The notes below the pieces were generated by a model, which ran no database searches, had not been told where the DNA came from, and saw nothing but the letters and a program-made list of their open reading frames with translations. A DNA stretch of 64,000 nucleotides from Thiosocius sp963736445. GTDB lineage: Bacteria; Pseudomonadota; Gammaproteobacteria; Chromatiales; Chromatiaceae. The stretch covers positions 1 through 64,000 of the forward strand of contig CAVTOY010000002.1 in the NCBI GenBank assembly GCA_963736445.1, written 5' to 3'. The first letter of the stretch is position 1; every line of letters starts with the position of its first letter. Below, piece by piece: positions 1 to 7,549 of this stretch. The translations under genes and the position numbers were made by a program.

Positions 1-1
1 A

Positions 2-1148
2 CGCATCCAGAAACCGGTGCAGTACGTGATCGGCGGCGGCACATACGCAGAACTGGCGCAGTGGCGGGACCTGCTGCTGGAGAAGATCGAGGAGTCCAAT
101 CCGGGCCTCGAGGGTGTCGACTGGGACTACAAGGAGACCAAGCCCCAGCTCCAGGTCGTGATCGACTACGACCGCGCCGCGGATCTCGGTGTGACCATCG
201 GCGAGCTCGGACGCACGCTCGAGACAATGTTGGGATCGCGACGGGTCACTACCTACATCGACGAGGGTGAGGAGTACGACGTGATACTCGAGGGCGAACG
301 CGCGAGCAGCGCACGCCGAGCGACTGTCCAACATCTATGTGCGTTCGCAGCGCTCTGATGAGCTGATCCCGCTGGGCAACCTGGTAAGCGTGGAAGAGAT
401 CGCCGACTCGATTGCACTCAACCGCTACAACCGGGTCCGTGCGATCACCATCGAGGCAAACCTGGCTGATGGCCTGTCACTCGGTGAGGCGCTGGCTTAC
501 CTCGACGGACTGGTGAGCGAGCACCTGCCCGGCAAGGCCATTATCGACTACAAAGGGCAGTCGCAGGACTTCAAGGCGACCGGCGGCTCGGTCGTGTTTG
601 TCTTCGTACTCGGTGCGCTGGTGGTGTACCTGGTCCTCGCGGCCCAGTTCGAGAGCTGGGTGCATCCGCTGGTGATCATGCTGACCGTGCCGCTGGCGAT
701 GGCCGGCGCGCTGCTCGGCCTCTATCTCAGTGGCATGACGCTCAATCTGTACAGCCAGATCGGTCTGATCATGCTGGTCGGCCTGGCGGCGAAGAACGGC
801 ATCCTGATCGTCGAGTTTGCCAATCAGCTGCGCGATGCCGGACATGAGTTTCACCAGGCGCTGCTCGAGGCGACCGAGGTCCGGTTTCGTCCGATCGTCA
901 TGACCGGGATCACGACCGCAGCCGGTTCCATACCCCTGCTGCTTTCGTCCGGCGCCGGGTGCCGAGACCCGCGCGGTGATGGGCACGGTGATCCTGTACG
1001 GCGTATTGGCCGCGACCCTGTTCACCCTGTTCTCGTGCCGGTGGCCTATGACCTGTTGGCGCGTCGCACCGGCTCTCCAAAGCAGATGCAGCGGCGCCTC
1101 GATGAGGAACTCGGCGCGAACGAGGCTAGGCAGGCCTCAGACGAATAG
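2..1148 (+). pseudogene. RND efflux pump inner-membrane subunit, 3' part, frame-broken
   Basis: This is the C-terminal third of a resistance-nodulation-division transporter (AcrB/HAE1 family), a proton-driven inner-membrane exporter; the 5' end lies outside the window. Reading starts in frame 2 with periplasmic-domain sequence (VDWDYKETKPQLQV), passes to frame 3 near 310-325, and continues through the typical LAAQFESW, GLIMLVGLAAKNGILIVEF and RPIVMTG transmembrane blocks. A further shift to frame 1 occurs near 960 (ETRAVMGTVILYG) and back to frame 3 near 1033 (VPVAYDLLA). Three single-base frame changes in 1.1 kb leave no intact reading frame. All conserved blocks survive, so these may be sequence errors. 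The end overlaps the convergent regulator by 12 bases. Family assignment is secure; the substrate cannot be told. Confidence 0.85.
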
Positions 1149-2045
1149 TTTGCTGCGCGCCGCCTCGGTGATAGCCGAGACAGCGGGATGCTTGATGCGG
1201 CGTTCCGCGGAGATGGCGTAAAAACGCTCGGTGATCTCATCGGTGCGGCCGATCACGCTGACGCCGTACTTCTGCAGCACATCCTGTTCGACCGCGGTCG
1301 GCGAGGTAAAGACACCGCTGCCGCCCTCGCCGAATGCCTTCATCAAGGCGCGGTCTTCGAACTCTGCGACAATCCGCGGATTGATGCCGTTGCGCTCGAA
1401 CCAGTTCTGCAGGTCGCGACGCAGATTACTGCCGCTGCTGGGCATCAACATCGGGTGCGCCGTCGAGGCTGTTCGGGAAAGGTCGCACGCAGCGCGTCGG
1501 CCTGTGCCGGGGCGGCGAAGAAACTGATGCCTGATTCGCCCAGCGTGTGATTATAGGCGCGGATGTTCAAGGCCGGATTGATCGGGCTGTCTGCCAGCAC
1601 CATGTCCAGCTTGTGGACCGACAGGTCCGCCAGCAGATCGACCAGCGGTGCCTCATGACAGATCATGCGCACCGGCTGGTCCAGCTTCAGGACGGGCTCT
1701 AGTACGCGAAACGCCAGCAGCTTGGGGACCACCATGGCCACGCCTATGCGCACGGTCGTCGCCGATCCCGGCGTGTGTCCGGCGAGCACGTCCTGCAGCT
1801 CGATCCCCAGACGGAACATCTCGTCGGCGTAGGAGAACACCAGGCGCCCGGTCTCCGTCAGCACCAGGTTGCGGCCCTCGCGGCTGAACAACTTATCGCC
1901 CACCTGCTCCTCGAGATCGACGCAGCTGCCCGCTGATGGTCTGCGGCGTCAGGTAAAGGGTCTCAGCGGCGCGGGCGATGGAGCCATGGCTGGCCACCGA
2001 CCAGAAGTAGCGCAAGTGCTTCAGATTCAGCTTCAGATTCAGCAT
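1137..2045 (-). pseudogene. nhaR: NhaR-like LysR-family regulator, two frame breaks
   Basis: A LysR-type transcriptional regulator most like NhaR, the activator of Na+/H+ antiporter genes. The N-terminal winged helix (KHLRYFWSVASHGSIARAAE, LTPQTISGQLR) starts at the ATG at 2045. A frame change near 1920 leads into GDKLFSREGRNLVLTETG and the co-inducer domain, and a second change near 1450-1490 joins FPNSLDGAP to MLMPSSGSNLRRDLQNWF. Total length, about 300 residues, matches the family. A perfect 12-base tandem duplication (2019-2042) makes the N-terminus read MLNLKLNLKH. No antiporter gene is visible nearby, so the target is unknown. The regulator is either decayed or intact with two sequence errors. 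Confidence 0.8.
2019..2042. repeat. 12-bp perfect tandem duplication in the nhaR start region
   Basis: CTTCAGATTCAG occurs twice in direct tandem at 2019-2030 and 2031-2042. On the coding (minus) strand it doubles the tetrapeptide LNLK just after the start codon. NhaR family members normally begin a few residues before the HLxYFW motif, so one copy is extra. It keeps the frame. Confidence 0.85.
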
Positions 2046-2120
2046 GCCATTTGATCTCGGACGGATGGGTGCAGGATACGCGGACGCCGTGGGTGGAGGC
2101 GAGCGGTACCGGCGCGGTCG

Positions 2121-3056
2121 TCAATTCGCAGTCACCGGCGAGACGAACCCCTCCGGTTTGACCGCCAGGATCGAGGCCGCCGCGGTCTGCAAGACCTCCT
2201 CCGCGGTGTTGCCGATGAAGAAGCCCGGTATCCCGGTCCGGCCTACGGTGCCCATGACGATCAGGTCTGCGTCGGTGCGCTCAGCGACCGCACGGATGCT
2301 CGGTGCGGGCTCGCCCTTGATTAAATGCACGCCGGGCGACTCCCTGTTCATGTCATAGGCGCTGAGCAATAGGTCGAGGCTTTCCTCGTGATGGAAACGG
2401 GTCTGATCGACCAGTTGTTCCAGATCGGATTGCGTCAGGCGCGCGCGTCCTTCGCTGAGGATGGATTCTCCATACATTTGCCAGGCATGGACAACGCTCG
2501 GCTTTGCCCCTTCTTGCTCGGCCAGCGAGGTAGCCAGGTCCATCACCAGACGGGCACAGCCGGCGCGTGTCGGCTCTACGGGATCGACCGCGGCCAGCAC
2601 CTGGCGATAGGGGGCATACGCTGTCTGCCGTTCGATCCACATCGGACAGGGGCATTTGCGCAACAGGTGCATGTCGGTGCTGCCGAGCAGGCGGCCGGAC
2701 AGACCTTGCGGCGGCCGCGCCGGTTTGACGACCAGATCGTAGCCGTTTTGCAGCACGGCGCGGATCACCTCTACGAATGGCGTGCCCGATATCACGCGGG
2801 TGGGGACCAGTTTATCCCCCTCCTCGAACGGTGCGATCAGCCGCTCCAGGTCGTCGCGGCGGCGCTCCTGCAGGAGGCCGTTCAGGTCCAGGCCGAACTG
2901 CTGTTCGATCCCTGGCGGTGAATCCTGCGCCTCGATCACGTCGATTAGGGTCAGGCGCGCCTGATTGCGTCTGGCGAGGTCGACTGCTCGTTCGAGTGCC
3001 GCACCGGATACGGTCATCCCGTCGGCAAAATAGAGGATGTTCTTGAAACGTCTCAT
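2121..3056 (-). CDS. tandem-domain universal stress protein (UspE-like)
   Basis: A 311-residue cytoplasmic protein with two Usp domains, the size and layout of UspE. The N-terminal domain (about 1-145) starts with KNILYFADG and ends near LLGSTDMHLLRKCPCPMW. The second (about 150-305) carries the nucleotide-binding pattern G-2x-G-9x-G (GTVGRTGIPGFFIGNTAE). Usp proteins help cells survive starvation, oxidative stress or oxygen shifts, with the mechanism often unclear. The start is supported by a GGAGGTG ribosome site seven bases before the ATG. It lies downstream, on the same strand, of the HPF-like and release-factor-like genes, after about 600 bases of non-coding DNA that includes an AT-rich possible promoter. 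This association with translation-dormancy genes suggests a stasis role (inference). Confidence 0.9.
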   Translation of the reverse strand: MRRFKNILYFADGMTVSGAALERAVDLARRNQARLTLIDVIEAQDSPPGIEQQFGLDLNGLLQERRRDDLERLIAPFEEGDKLVPTRVISGTPFVEVIRAVLQNGYDLVVKPARPPQGLSGRLLGSTDMHLLRKCPCPMWIERQTAYAPYRQVLAAVDPVEPTRAGCARLVMDLATSLAEQEGAKPSVVHAWQMYGESILSEGRARLTQSDLEQLVDQTRFHHEESLDLLLSAYDMNRESPGVHLIKGEPAPSIRAVAERTDADLIVMGTVGRTGIPGFFIGNTAEEVLQTAAASILAVKPEGFVSPVTAN

Positions 3057-3663
3057 GGTTCACCTCCGGAGCGTCAGTTTGGGCAATGAAATGGCCGGGA
3101 GCAGCATTGAGCAGAGGCTCAAACACAGCGCACCCACGGCGCTAAGCGACAACAACGGGATGGGCCGCTGGGCGTCCTTCTGCCAGTTGGATGGCGAACG
3201 CAGCGGCGCATGGCGGAAGTCCCGCCGCCGAACGGTGCCATCGAGCCTTTCCCGAGCGGCTTGAAGTCTCTGCCGCTGCAACGTTCCCACTGTGTGTGCC
3301 TAAATTATGAGGCTCGCCATGAAAAAGAAAAAATCGAATTGATAGTCTTAATTAGTCGAAAAAATCGAACCGTTAATCATCGCGATGGCGTGCTCGGCGG
3401 CAGACGCGGGCGGTATGCAGCGCAGCGTTTTGTGGCCCTGTGGAACGTTGGTTCCCCAGGGGGGGTGGCCCGCGTATGGCTCCAAGAGAAAAGAGTGCGG
3501 CCGAAGTGAAACAGGCCGGTGCAAACGCAGACGTTGAGAATGATGCAGCGAACCAATGGCACCAATGCGCCTTCGCGCACTATGCGGTTCAGCACGCAGT
3601 TGGGGGCTGCGATGCGTTGGCGAACCAAGGCGGAGGAGGTTTCTCCGCCGTGTCGCCGACGGA
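3057..3663. other. non-coding stretch upstream of the Usp gene
   Basis: About 600 bases without a convincing gene. Short frames exist on both strands (for example 3060-3290 and 3377-3628 minus) but have no ribosome site, no recognisable domain, and arginine/proline-rich composition typical of non-coding GC-rich DNA. The stretch at about 3310-3380 is strikingly AT-rich compared with its surroundings and contains a 12-bp direct repeat. It probably holds the promoter of the minus-strand Usp gene. Confidence 0.6.
3327..3369 (-). promoter_or_regulatory. 12-bp direct repeat in AT-rich putative promoter region of the Usp gene
   Basis: GAAAAAATCGAA occurs at 3327-3338 and again at 3358-3369, identical at all 12 positions. 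The 31-bp period is close to three helical turns, so both copies face the same side of the DNA. On the minus strand, the direction of the Usp gene, each reads TTCGATTTTTTC. Such phased repeats are typical of activator sites or curved upstream elements; the protein that would bind is unknown. Confidence 0.4.
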
Positions 3664-3966
3664 TCAGGCGGAGTGGCGATGCTGCATCAGCATGCGACGA
3701 TGCAGCGTACGGCCGGTGCGCTCCAGCGTCCTTATCGCTGCGATCTCGGGATCGGATTGCACCTCCTCTACCTCGAACGGGTCGCCGTATCGTGGGTAGG
3801 TCTCTACCCTAAACTGGGTCAAAGTGGTCCCGCGGGAGTCCTTGATGCGCCAGCTGGATATACGCAGTTCGGCGATCGCGAAGCCCACGCTGGACAGCGC
3901 AAAAGTCACCAGGTGGCGTACCCTTGGAACCAGACTGTCCTGGTCGACATCGATGTGCAACCGCAT
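3664..3966 (-). CDS. small HPF/RaiA-like protein
   Basis: A 100-residue protein that I read as a divergent hibernation-promoting factor (HPF/RaiA) fold. It has a beta strand (RLHIDVD), a helix with RVRHLVTFALSSVG, then a second strand (IAELRISSWRIKD) followed by the short polar turn seen in HPF before the third strand. The C-terminal helix (DPEIAAIRTLERTGRTLHRR) sits where HPF has its DLYxAIDxAxD helix. HPF proteins bind the 30S decoding centre and silence or pair ribosomes. An excellent GGAGG site lies six bases before the ATG. It follows the release-factor-like gene by 16 bases, so the two are probably co-transcribed. Similarity is by pattern only, and the usual DKRC signature is absent; a fold prediction would settle it. 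Confidence 0.6.
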   Translation of the reverse strand: MRLHIDVDQDSLVPRVRHLVTFALSSVGFAIAELRISSWRIKDSRGTTLTQFRVETYPRYGDPFEVEEVQSDPEIAAIRTLERTGRTLHRRMLMQHRHSA

Positions 3967-3982
3967 GGTTTACCTCCGTTAC

Positions 3983-5185
3983 TCAGGCGACCAGATCAAG
4001 CGTACCTACATGGCGCGGTAAAGGGGCGGCGCGCGTTTCCGGACTGTTGCGCAGCAGGCAGCCGACGCCGCCGAGATAGCGCAGTGTGTCGCCGTCGACC
4101 AGTTCGACCGGCAGACCCTGCTGTCCGGCCAGGCGGATCAGCTCTGCGCGCAGATCCAACGGTGCGACATTGGCCCCACCGCAGCTGGGACAGTGTCCCG
4201 GTGCCATTGCCTGGGGATCGCCATCACCGCAGCTGCTACAGACCCACCCTTTGGACGCGGCATAGTTGTGACTCATCACCAGGGTATCGGCGCGACGCTC
4301 GCGCAACGCCGACAGCGTAGCGGCAGTGCCGGCGACCGCCGATCCCCGCGCACGGATGCCACGCAGCAGACGTGCCGCTGTCGCCTCTGACACACCGCTC
4401 TCGAACTCTTCGAAGGCCGCCATCGAGACTTCTGCGGCCTGTCTCAGACTGCACGTGGTCGGCAGAGGCAGCGTCTGCACCAGACGCGCGCGGTGGGCGG
4501 GGGCGAGCAGGTCGTAAAGTTCCTCGCAGAGCTGCGGATCACCCGCCAAGAACAGGTAGCTGCGTCCCGCGGCCTGCAGCACCCGCTCGACGAGGTGCAT
4601 ATGGCGCCCCAGGCCCATGTCGGCCGCTGCCGTCGGCGCCGGATCGACGGGCCGAATGTCGAGTGGCTGGGGTGCGGTTGATGTCGAGTGCGCCGCCCAG
4701 GCCTTGACCGAGATATCGCCGAGGTTGACCTCGGCCATCTGTAGCCAGTCCGGTTGCACCAGCACCAGCATATGACTCTCAAGGCGATCCTTGAGGCAAA
4801 ACAGCGGGAAGATATCCGGTGTGGCGGCCATGCTCATACGATCGGCCATTGGCACCGCAAAGGTGAGACTTGCCAGCACCGTCGGGTCGCTACGTACAGC
4901 AATAAACAGCGAGAGGCCGCTGGCGCGCGGTCCGGGAGGTGGGGCGAGGCGCTCCAGCAAGACCGACAGGCCGCGTTCAAAATCTTGGCGGGCCTTGCCC
5001 TGCAAGCCGCTGCGGAGACTCGACGCCTGATCGCTGACGAAACGTCGGCACGCCGCCACGCCGCGCGTGAGGTCGAGATGGCAACTGATCACGGGACCAG
5101 CGTCGGCTGGTCGGTCGGCGAGGCGCGTGATGTGTCGCTCCAGGTCATGCAGTCGTGTCATGGACTTCTTCCAGTTCGGTTTCAT
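3983..5185 (-). CDS. baeRF: bacterial homologue of archaeo-eukaryotic release factor 1
   Basis: A 400-residue protein that resembles the bacterial eRF1/aRF1-like (baeRF) families: an N-terminal helical and strand region (LSLFIAVRSDP), a middle segment with VLVQPDWLQMAEVNLGD and LVERVLQAAGRSYLFLAGDP, then a C-terminal segment with two CxxC pairs (C316/C319 and C332/C335) forming a probable zinc ribbon. Family members are thought to act on ribosomes, in peptide release or rescue. The GGQ catalytic tripeptide of classical eRF1 is not seen. The start at 5185 has a GAGGG ribosome site; the methionine at 5161 is an alternative. It leads an operon-like group with an HPF-like gene and, further on, a Usp gene, which supports a role in ribosome dormancy or rescue (inference). 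Confidence 0.65.
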   Translation of the reverse strand: MKPNWKKSMTRLHDLERHITRLADRPADAGPVISCHLDLTRGVAACRRFVSDQASSLRSGLQGKARQDFERGLSVLLERLAPPPGPRASGLSLFIAVRSDPTVLASLTFAVPMADRMSMAATPDIFPLFCLKDRLESHMLVLVQPDWLQMAEVNLGDISVKAWAAHSTSTAPQPLDIRPVDPAPTAAADMGLGRHMHLVERVLQAAGRSYLFLAGDPQLCEELYDLLAPAHRARLVQTLPLPTTCSLRQAAEVSMAAFEEFESGVSEATAARLLRGIRARGSAVAGTAATLSALRERRADTLVMSHNYAASKGWVCSSCGDGDPQAMAPGHCPSCGGANVAPLDLRAELIRLAGQQGLPVELVDGDTLRYLGGVGCLLRNSPETRAAPLPRHVGTLDLVA

Positions 5186-5548
5186 GGTGTCCCTCAGAGA
5201 TCAAACGATTTTCTGCTGCCAAGTGTCGCCCAAGCTTTCGTCGGGAGAATTCGAAATCCACCCGAGTTGACCTCGTTTTTTTCGAATAGCGGGCGCGGGA
5301 TCATCGTGGCGCAAACGCTGTCGGGGTCTGCTCCGAATGGCACTCAGTTGAGGACGTGCGCCCCGGCGGATTCGAGCCGAGGGACGCCGTAAATCCGTCC
5401 CTGGAGGCTCGACTGCAGCATCCTTGCTGCAGACGCCCTCGGGTCGAACCCCCGGAGCGCCCCACATTTCTCACGGTTGCGCTAACTAAGTGCCATTCGG
5501 GTCGGTTTCACCCCGGCGATCGTTGCGCATGGGCGTACACTCGCAGGC
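5186..5548. other. non-coding divergent region with structured repeat
   Basis: This region separates the minus-strand baeRF gene from the plus-strand esterase and must hold promoters for both. No convincing gene is present. The left part is unremarkable; the right part holds the palindromic element at 5358-5463. Confidence 0.6.
5358..5463. repeat. structured intergenic repeat-like element with nested inverted repeats
   Basis: About 106 bases with three nested symmetries. The outer arms (5358-5384 and roughly 5437-5463) are imperfect inverted copies of each other, about 22 matches in 27. Inside are a 6-bp stem GGGACG/CGTCCC (5381-5386, 5396-5401) and an 8-bp perfect stem CTGCAGCA-tcct-TGCTGCAG (5413-5432). 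The GGATTTACGGCG-type core resembles intergenic repeats common in gammaproteobacterial genomes (from memory). It is not a tRNA and encodes no plausible protein. Confidence 0.55.
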
Positions 5549-6328
5549 ATGCTGAAACTTCACGTCCGCACCTATGGCGACGCCGCACGGCCGCCGATCG
5601 CACTGTTGCACGGGCTGTTCGGGTCCTCGACGAATTGGGGCTCGGTGGCACGACAGCTTGCCACGCAATACTTCGTGCTCGTTCCGGATCTGCGCAACCA
5701 CGGCCAGTCGCCGCACCATCCCGACAGCGGCTACCCGGCGATGGTCGATGACCTGCTCGGCCTGTTGGATCAGCACGGTCTGGCAGACGCGACCCTGGTT
5801 GGCCACAGCATGAGTGGCAAGGTGGCAATGCACCTGGCGCTCACCAACCCGCAGCGGGTCGCCGGGCTGGCGGTGGTTGATATGGCCCCGGTTCGTTACA
5901 CCCACAATTTCGCTGGCGTGCTTGCGGGGTTCGATGCGGTCGATCTGACCGCGATACGCAATCGCGCGGACGCCGACGCCCAGATGGCCGAACATGTCAT
6001 CGGGAGTGGGGTGCGCGCCTTCCTGCTGCAGAACCTGGTCAAGCGTCCGGACGGTTGGGCATGGCGCGCCAATCTGGATGCCCTGGCGGCGGCGCAGGGC
6101 GAGATCACCGGGTTCCCGGCCCAGCTGGCCGGCGCGCAATTCGCCGGTCCCACCAGCTTCATCTACGGCGATCAGTCGGACTATGTCACGCCGGGCTATC
6201 TGCCGCAGATCCAGCGCTATTTCCCGGATGCCGTGCAGTGTCCGGTGGCGCAGGCCGGGCACTGGGTATACGCGGACCAGCCGCAGGGGTTCATGGCCTG
6301 TCTGACGGCGTTGCTTGCGCGGCTTTAG
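5549..6328 (+). CDS. alpha/beta-hydrolase, YbfF-like esterase
   Basis: A 259-residue cytoplasmic alpha/beta-hydrolase closest to the YbfF acyl esterases. It shows the oxyanion-loop motif HGLFGSSTNWG (about 25), the strand-turn DLRNHGQSPH (about 50), the nucleophile elbow GHSMSGK (serine at about 91) and a C-terminal histidine in AGHWVYADQP (about 235), so the catalytic triad appears complete. YbfF enzymes hydrolyse short acyl esters and thioesters in vitro; the physiological substrate is unclear. The gene is probably monocistronic: it diverges from baeRF and is convergent with the exporter operon, whose last stop lies 15 bases away. Confidence 0.85.
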   Translation: MLKLHVRTYGDAARPPIALLHGLFGSSTNWGSVARQLATQYFVLVPDLRNHGQSPHHPDSGYPAMVDDLLGLLDQHGLADATLVGHSMSGKVAMHLALTNPQRVAGLAVVDMAPVRYTHNFAGVLAGFDAVDLTAIRNRADADAQMAEHVIGSGVRAFLLQNLVKRPDGWAWRANLDALAAAQGEITGFPAQLAGAQFAGPTSFIYGDQSDYVTPGYLPQIQRYFPDAVQCPVAQAGHWVYADQPQGFMACLTALLARL

Positions 6329-6343
6329 TCAAGGTTCTATGGG

Positions 6344-7543
6344 CTACTCGTCATGCAGGGCCTCGACCGGATCGAGGCCGGCGGCACGCCATGCCGGCAC
6401 TACCCCGGCGAGCAGCCCGATGGCCAGCGCCACGACCAGCGCCAGCAGCGCGTAGCCCCAGGAGACATGCGTCGGCAGGCCGGGGAGCAGCCTGCCAAGT
6501 AACCAGGAGCCGCCGGCCCCGGCCAACAGGCCGACCAGGCCGCCGCAGCCACCGAGGATCAGCGCCTCGCCGAGAAACAGCCGCAGGATCTGTGGGCGGC
6601 TGGCGCCGAGCGCGCGCAACAGACCGACTTCGGCGACGCGTTCGTTAACCGAGATGGTCATGATGGTCAGTATGCCGATGCCACCGACCAGCAACGAGAT
6701 AGCGCCGAGTGCGCCGACCGCCAGTGTGAGCACCTCAAGCACCGAGCCCAGCACCTCGAGCATCTGATCCTGCGTGATTATCGTGAAGTCCTCGCTGCCG
6801 TGACGCACCACCAGACGCTGCTTGATGCTCTCGGCCAGCGCGCCCGCGTCGCTCCCGGATCGATACAGCACATCCACCTCCATCAGACTCTCGCGGTCGA
6901 ACATCGCCATGGCACGCATGATGGGGATGTATACGGTGTCGTCGAGATCGAATCCGAGCATCTGGCCCTTGGGCTGCAGGGTGCCGACGATGCGGTAGGT
7001 CTCGCCGCCGACCCGGATGCGTTCGCCCAGCGGGGAGTCTGCACCAAACAGCTCCTCACGCAACTTGTGGCCGAGCACGGCGAACGCCCGCGCACGGCGC
7101 GGCTCGTCGTTGGGCAGAAAGCGCCCCAGCGCCGGTTTGACCTGCCAAACGGCCGGGACTTCAGAGCCGGTACCGAATACCGTCGTGCGCCGCGTGCGCC
7201 CATTGGCCTCGACGGCGGCGTTGCCTTGCACGAAGGGGACGACCGCCAGCACCTGCGGCAATCGCCCCAGCGCTGCGGCATCGTCCAGGCTCAATGGCCG
7301 CACGTTGCTCACGATGGCACCGGACAGGCCGAAGGTCTCGGTTTTGCCCGGTGATATGGAGATCAGGTTGGTGCCGAACTGGGTGAACTCGTGGACCACG
7401 AAGCGCTGTACGCCTTCACCGATCGCGGTCAGCAGCACCACCGCGGCGATCCCGACCGCGATACCCAGCCCGGTCAACAGGCTGCGGGTGCGATGGGCGA
7501 GGATGGCACTGCCGGTCAGCTGGAGATGGTCGCGCAGGTGCAT
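6344..7543 (-). CDS. MacB/FtsX-type ABC transporter permease (second of pair)
   Basis: A 399-residue permease of the MacB/LolE type: one N-terminal membrane helix (about 20-45, GLGIAVGIAAVVLLTAIGEG), a large periplasmic MacB-PCD domain (about 50-270), then three C-terminal helices (TLAVGALGAISLLVGGIG; EALILGGCGGLVGLLAGAGG; LLALVVALAIGLLAGVVPAW). It ends with the family signature PAWRAAGLDPVEALHDE. It lacks an ATPase domain, so it depends on the ATPase encoded two genes upstream. It is the last gene of a four-gene minus-strand operon, six bases after the other permease. It probably forms a heterodimer with that protein in a tripartite exporter. The substrate is unknown. Confidence 0.88.
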   Translation of the reverse strand: MHLRDHLQLTGSAILAHRTRSLLTGLGIAVGIAAVVLLTAIGEGVQRFVVHEFTQFGTNLISISPGKTETFGLSGAIVSNVRPLSLDDAAALGRLPQVLAVVPFVQGNAAVEANGRTRRTTVFGTGSEVPAVWQVKPALGRFLPNDEPRRARAFAVLGHKLREELFGADSPLGERIRVGGETYRIVGTLQPKGQMLGFDLDDTVYIPIMRAMAMFDRESLMEVDVLYRSGSDAGALAESIKQRLVVRHGSEDFTIITQDQMLEVLGSVLEVLTLAVGALGAISLLVGGIGILTIMTISVNERVAEVGLLRALGASRPQILRLFLGEALILGGCGGLVGLLAGAGGSWLLGRLLPGLPTHVSWGYALLALVVALAIGLLAGVVPAWRAAGLDPVEALHDE

Positions 7544-7549
7544 CGCCGC

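Noticed and set aside
3339..3355. Possible FNR/Anr box (TTGATAGTCTTAAT)
   Set aside because: Only one half matches TTGAT; the other half agrees poorly with ATCAA, so it is not distinguishable from chance in an AT-rich stretch.
3060..3628. Short minus-strand reading frames between the HPF-like and Usp genes
   Set aside because: No ribosome sites, arginine- and proline-rich composition, and no recognisable domain.
5358..5463. tRNA-like stretch with GGTCGAACCC and GGATTCGAGCC on the two ends
   Set aside because: No acceptor stem, D-arm or anticodon arm can be formed in either direction; the similarity to T-arms arises from the inverted outer arms.
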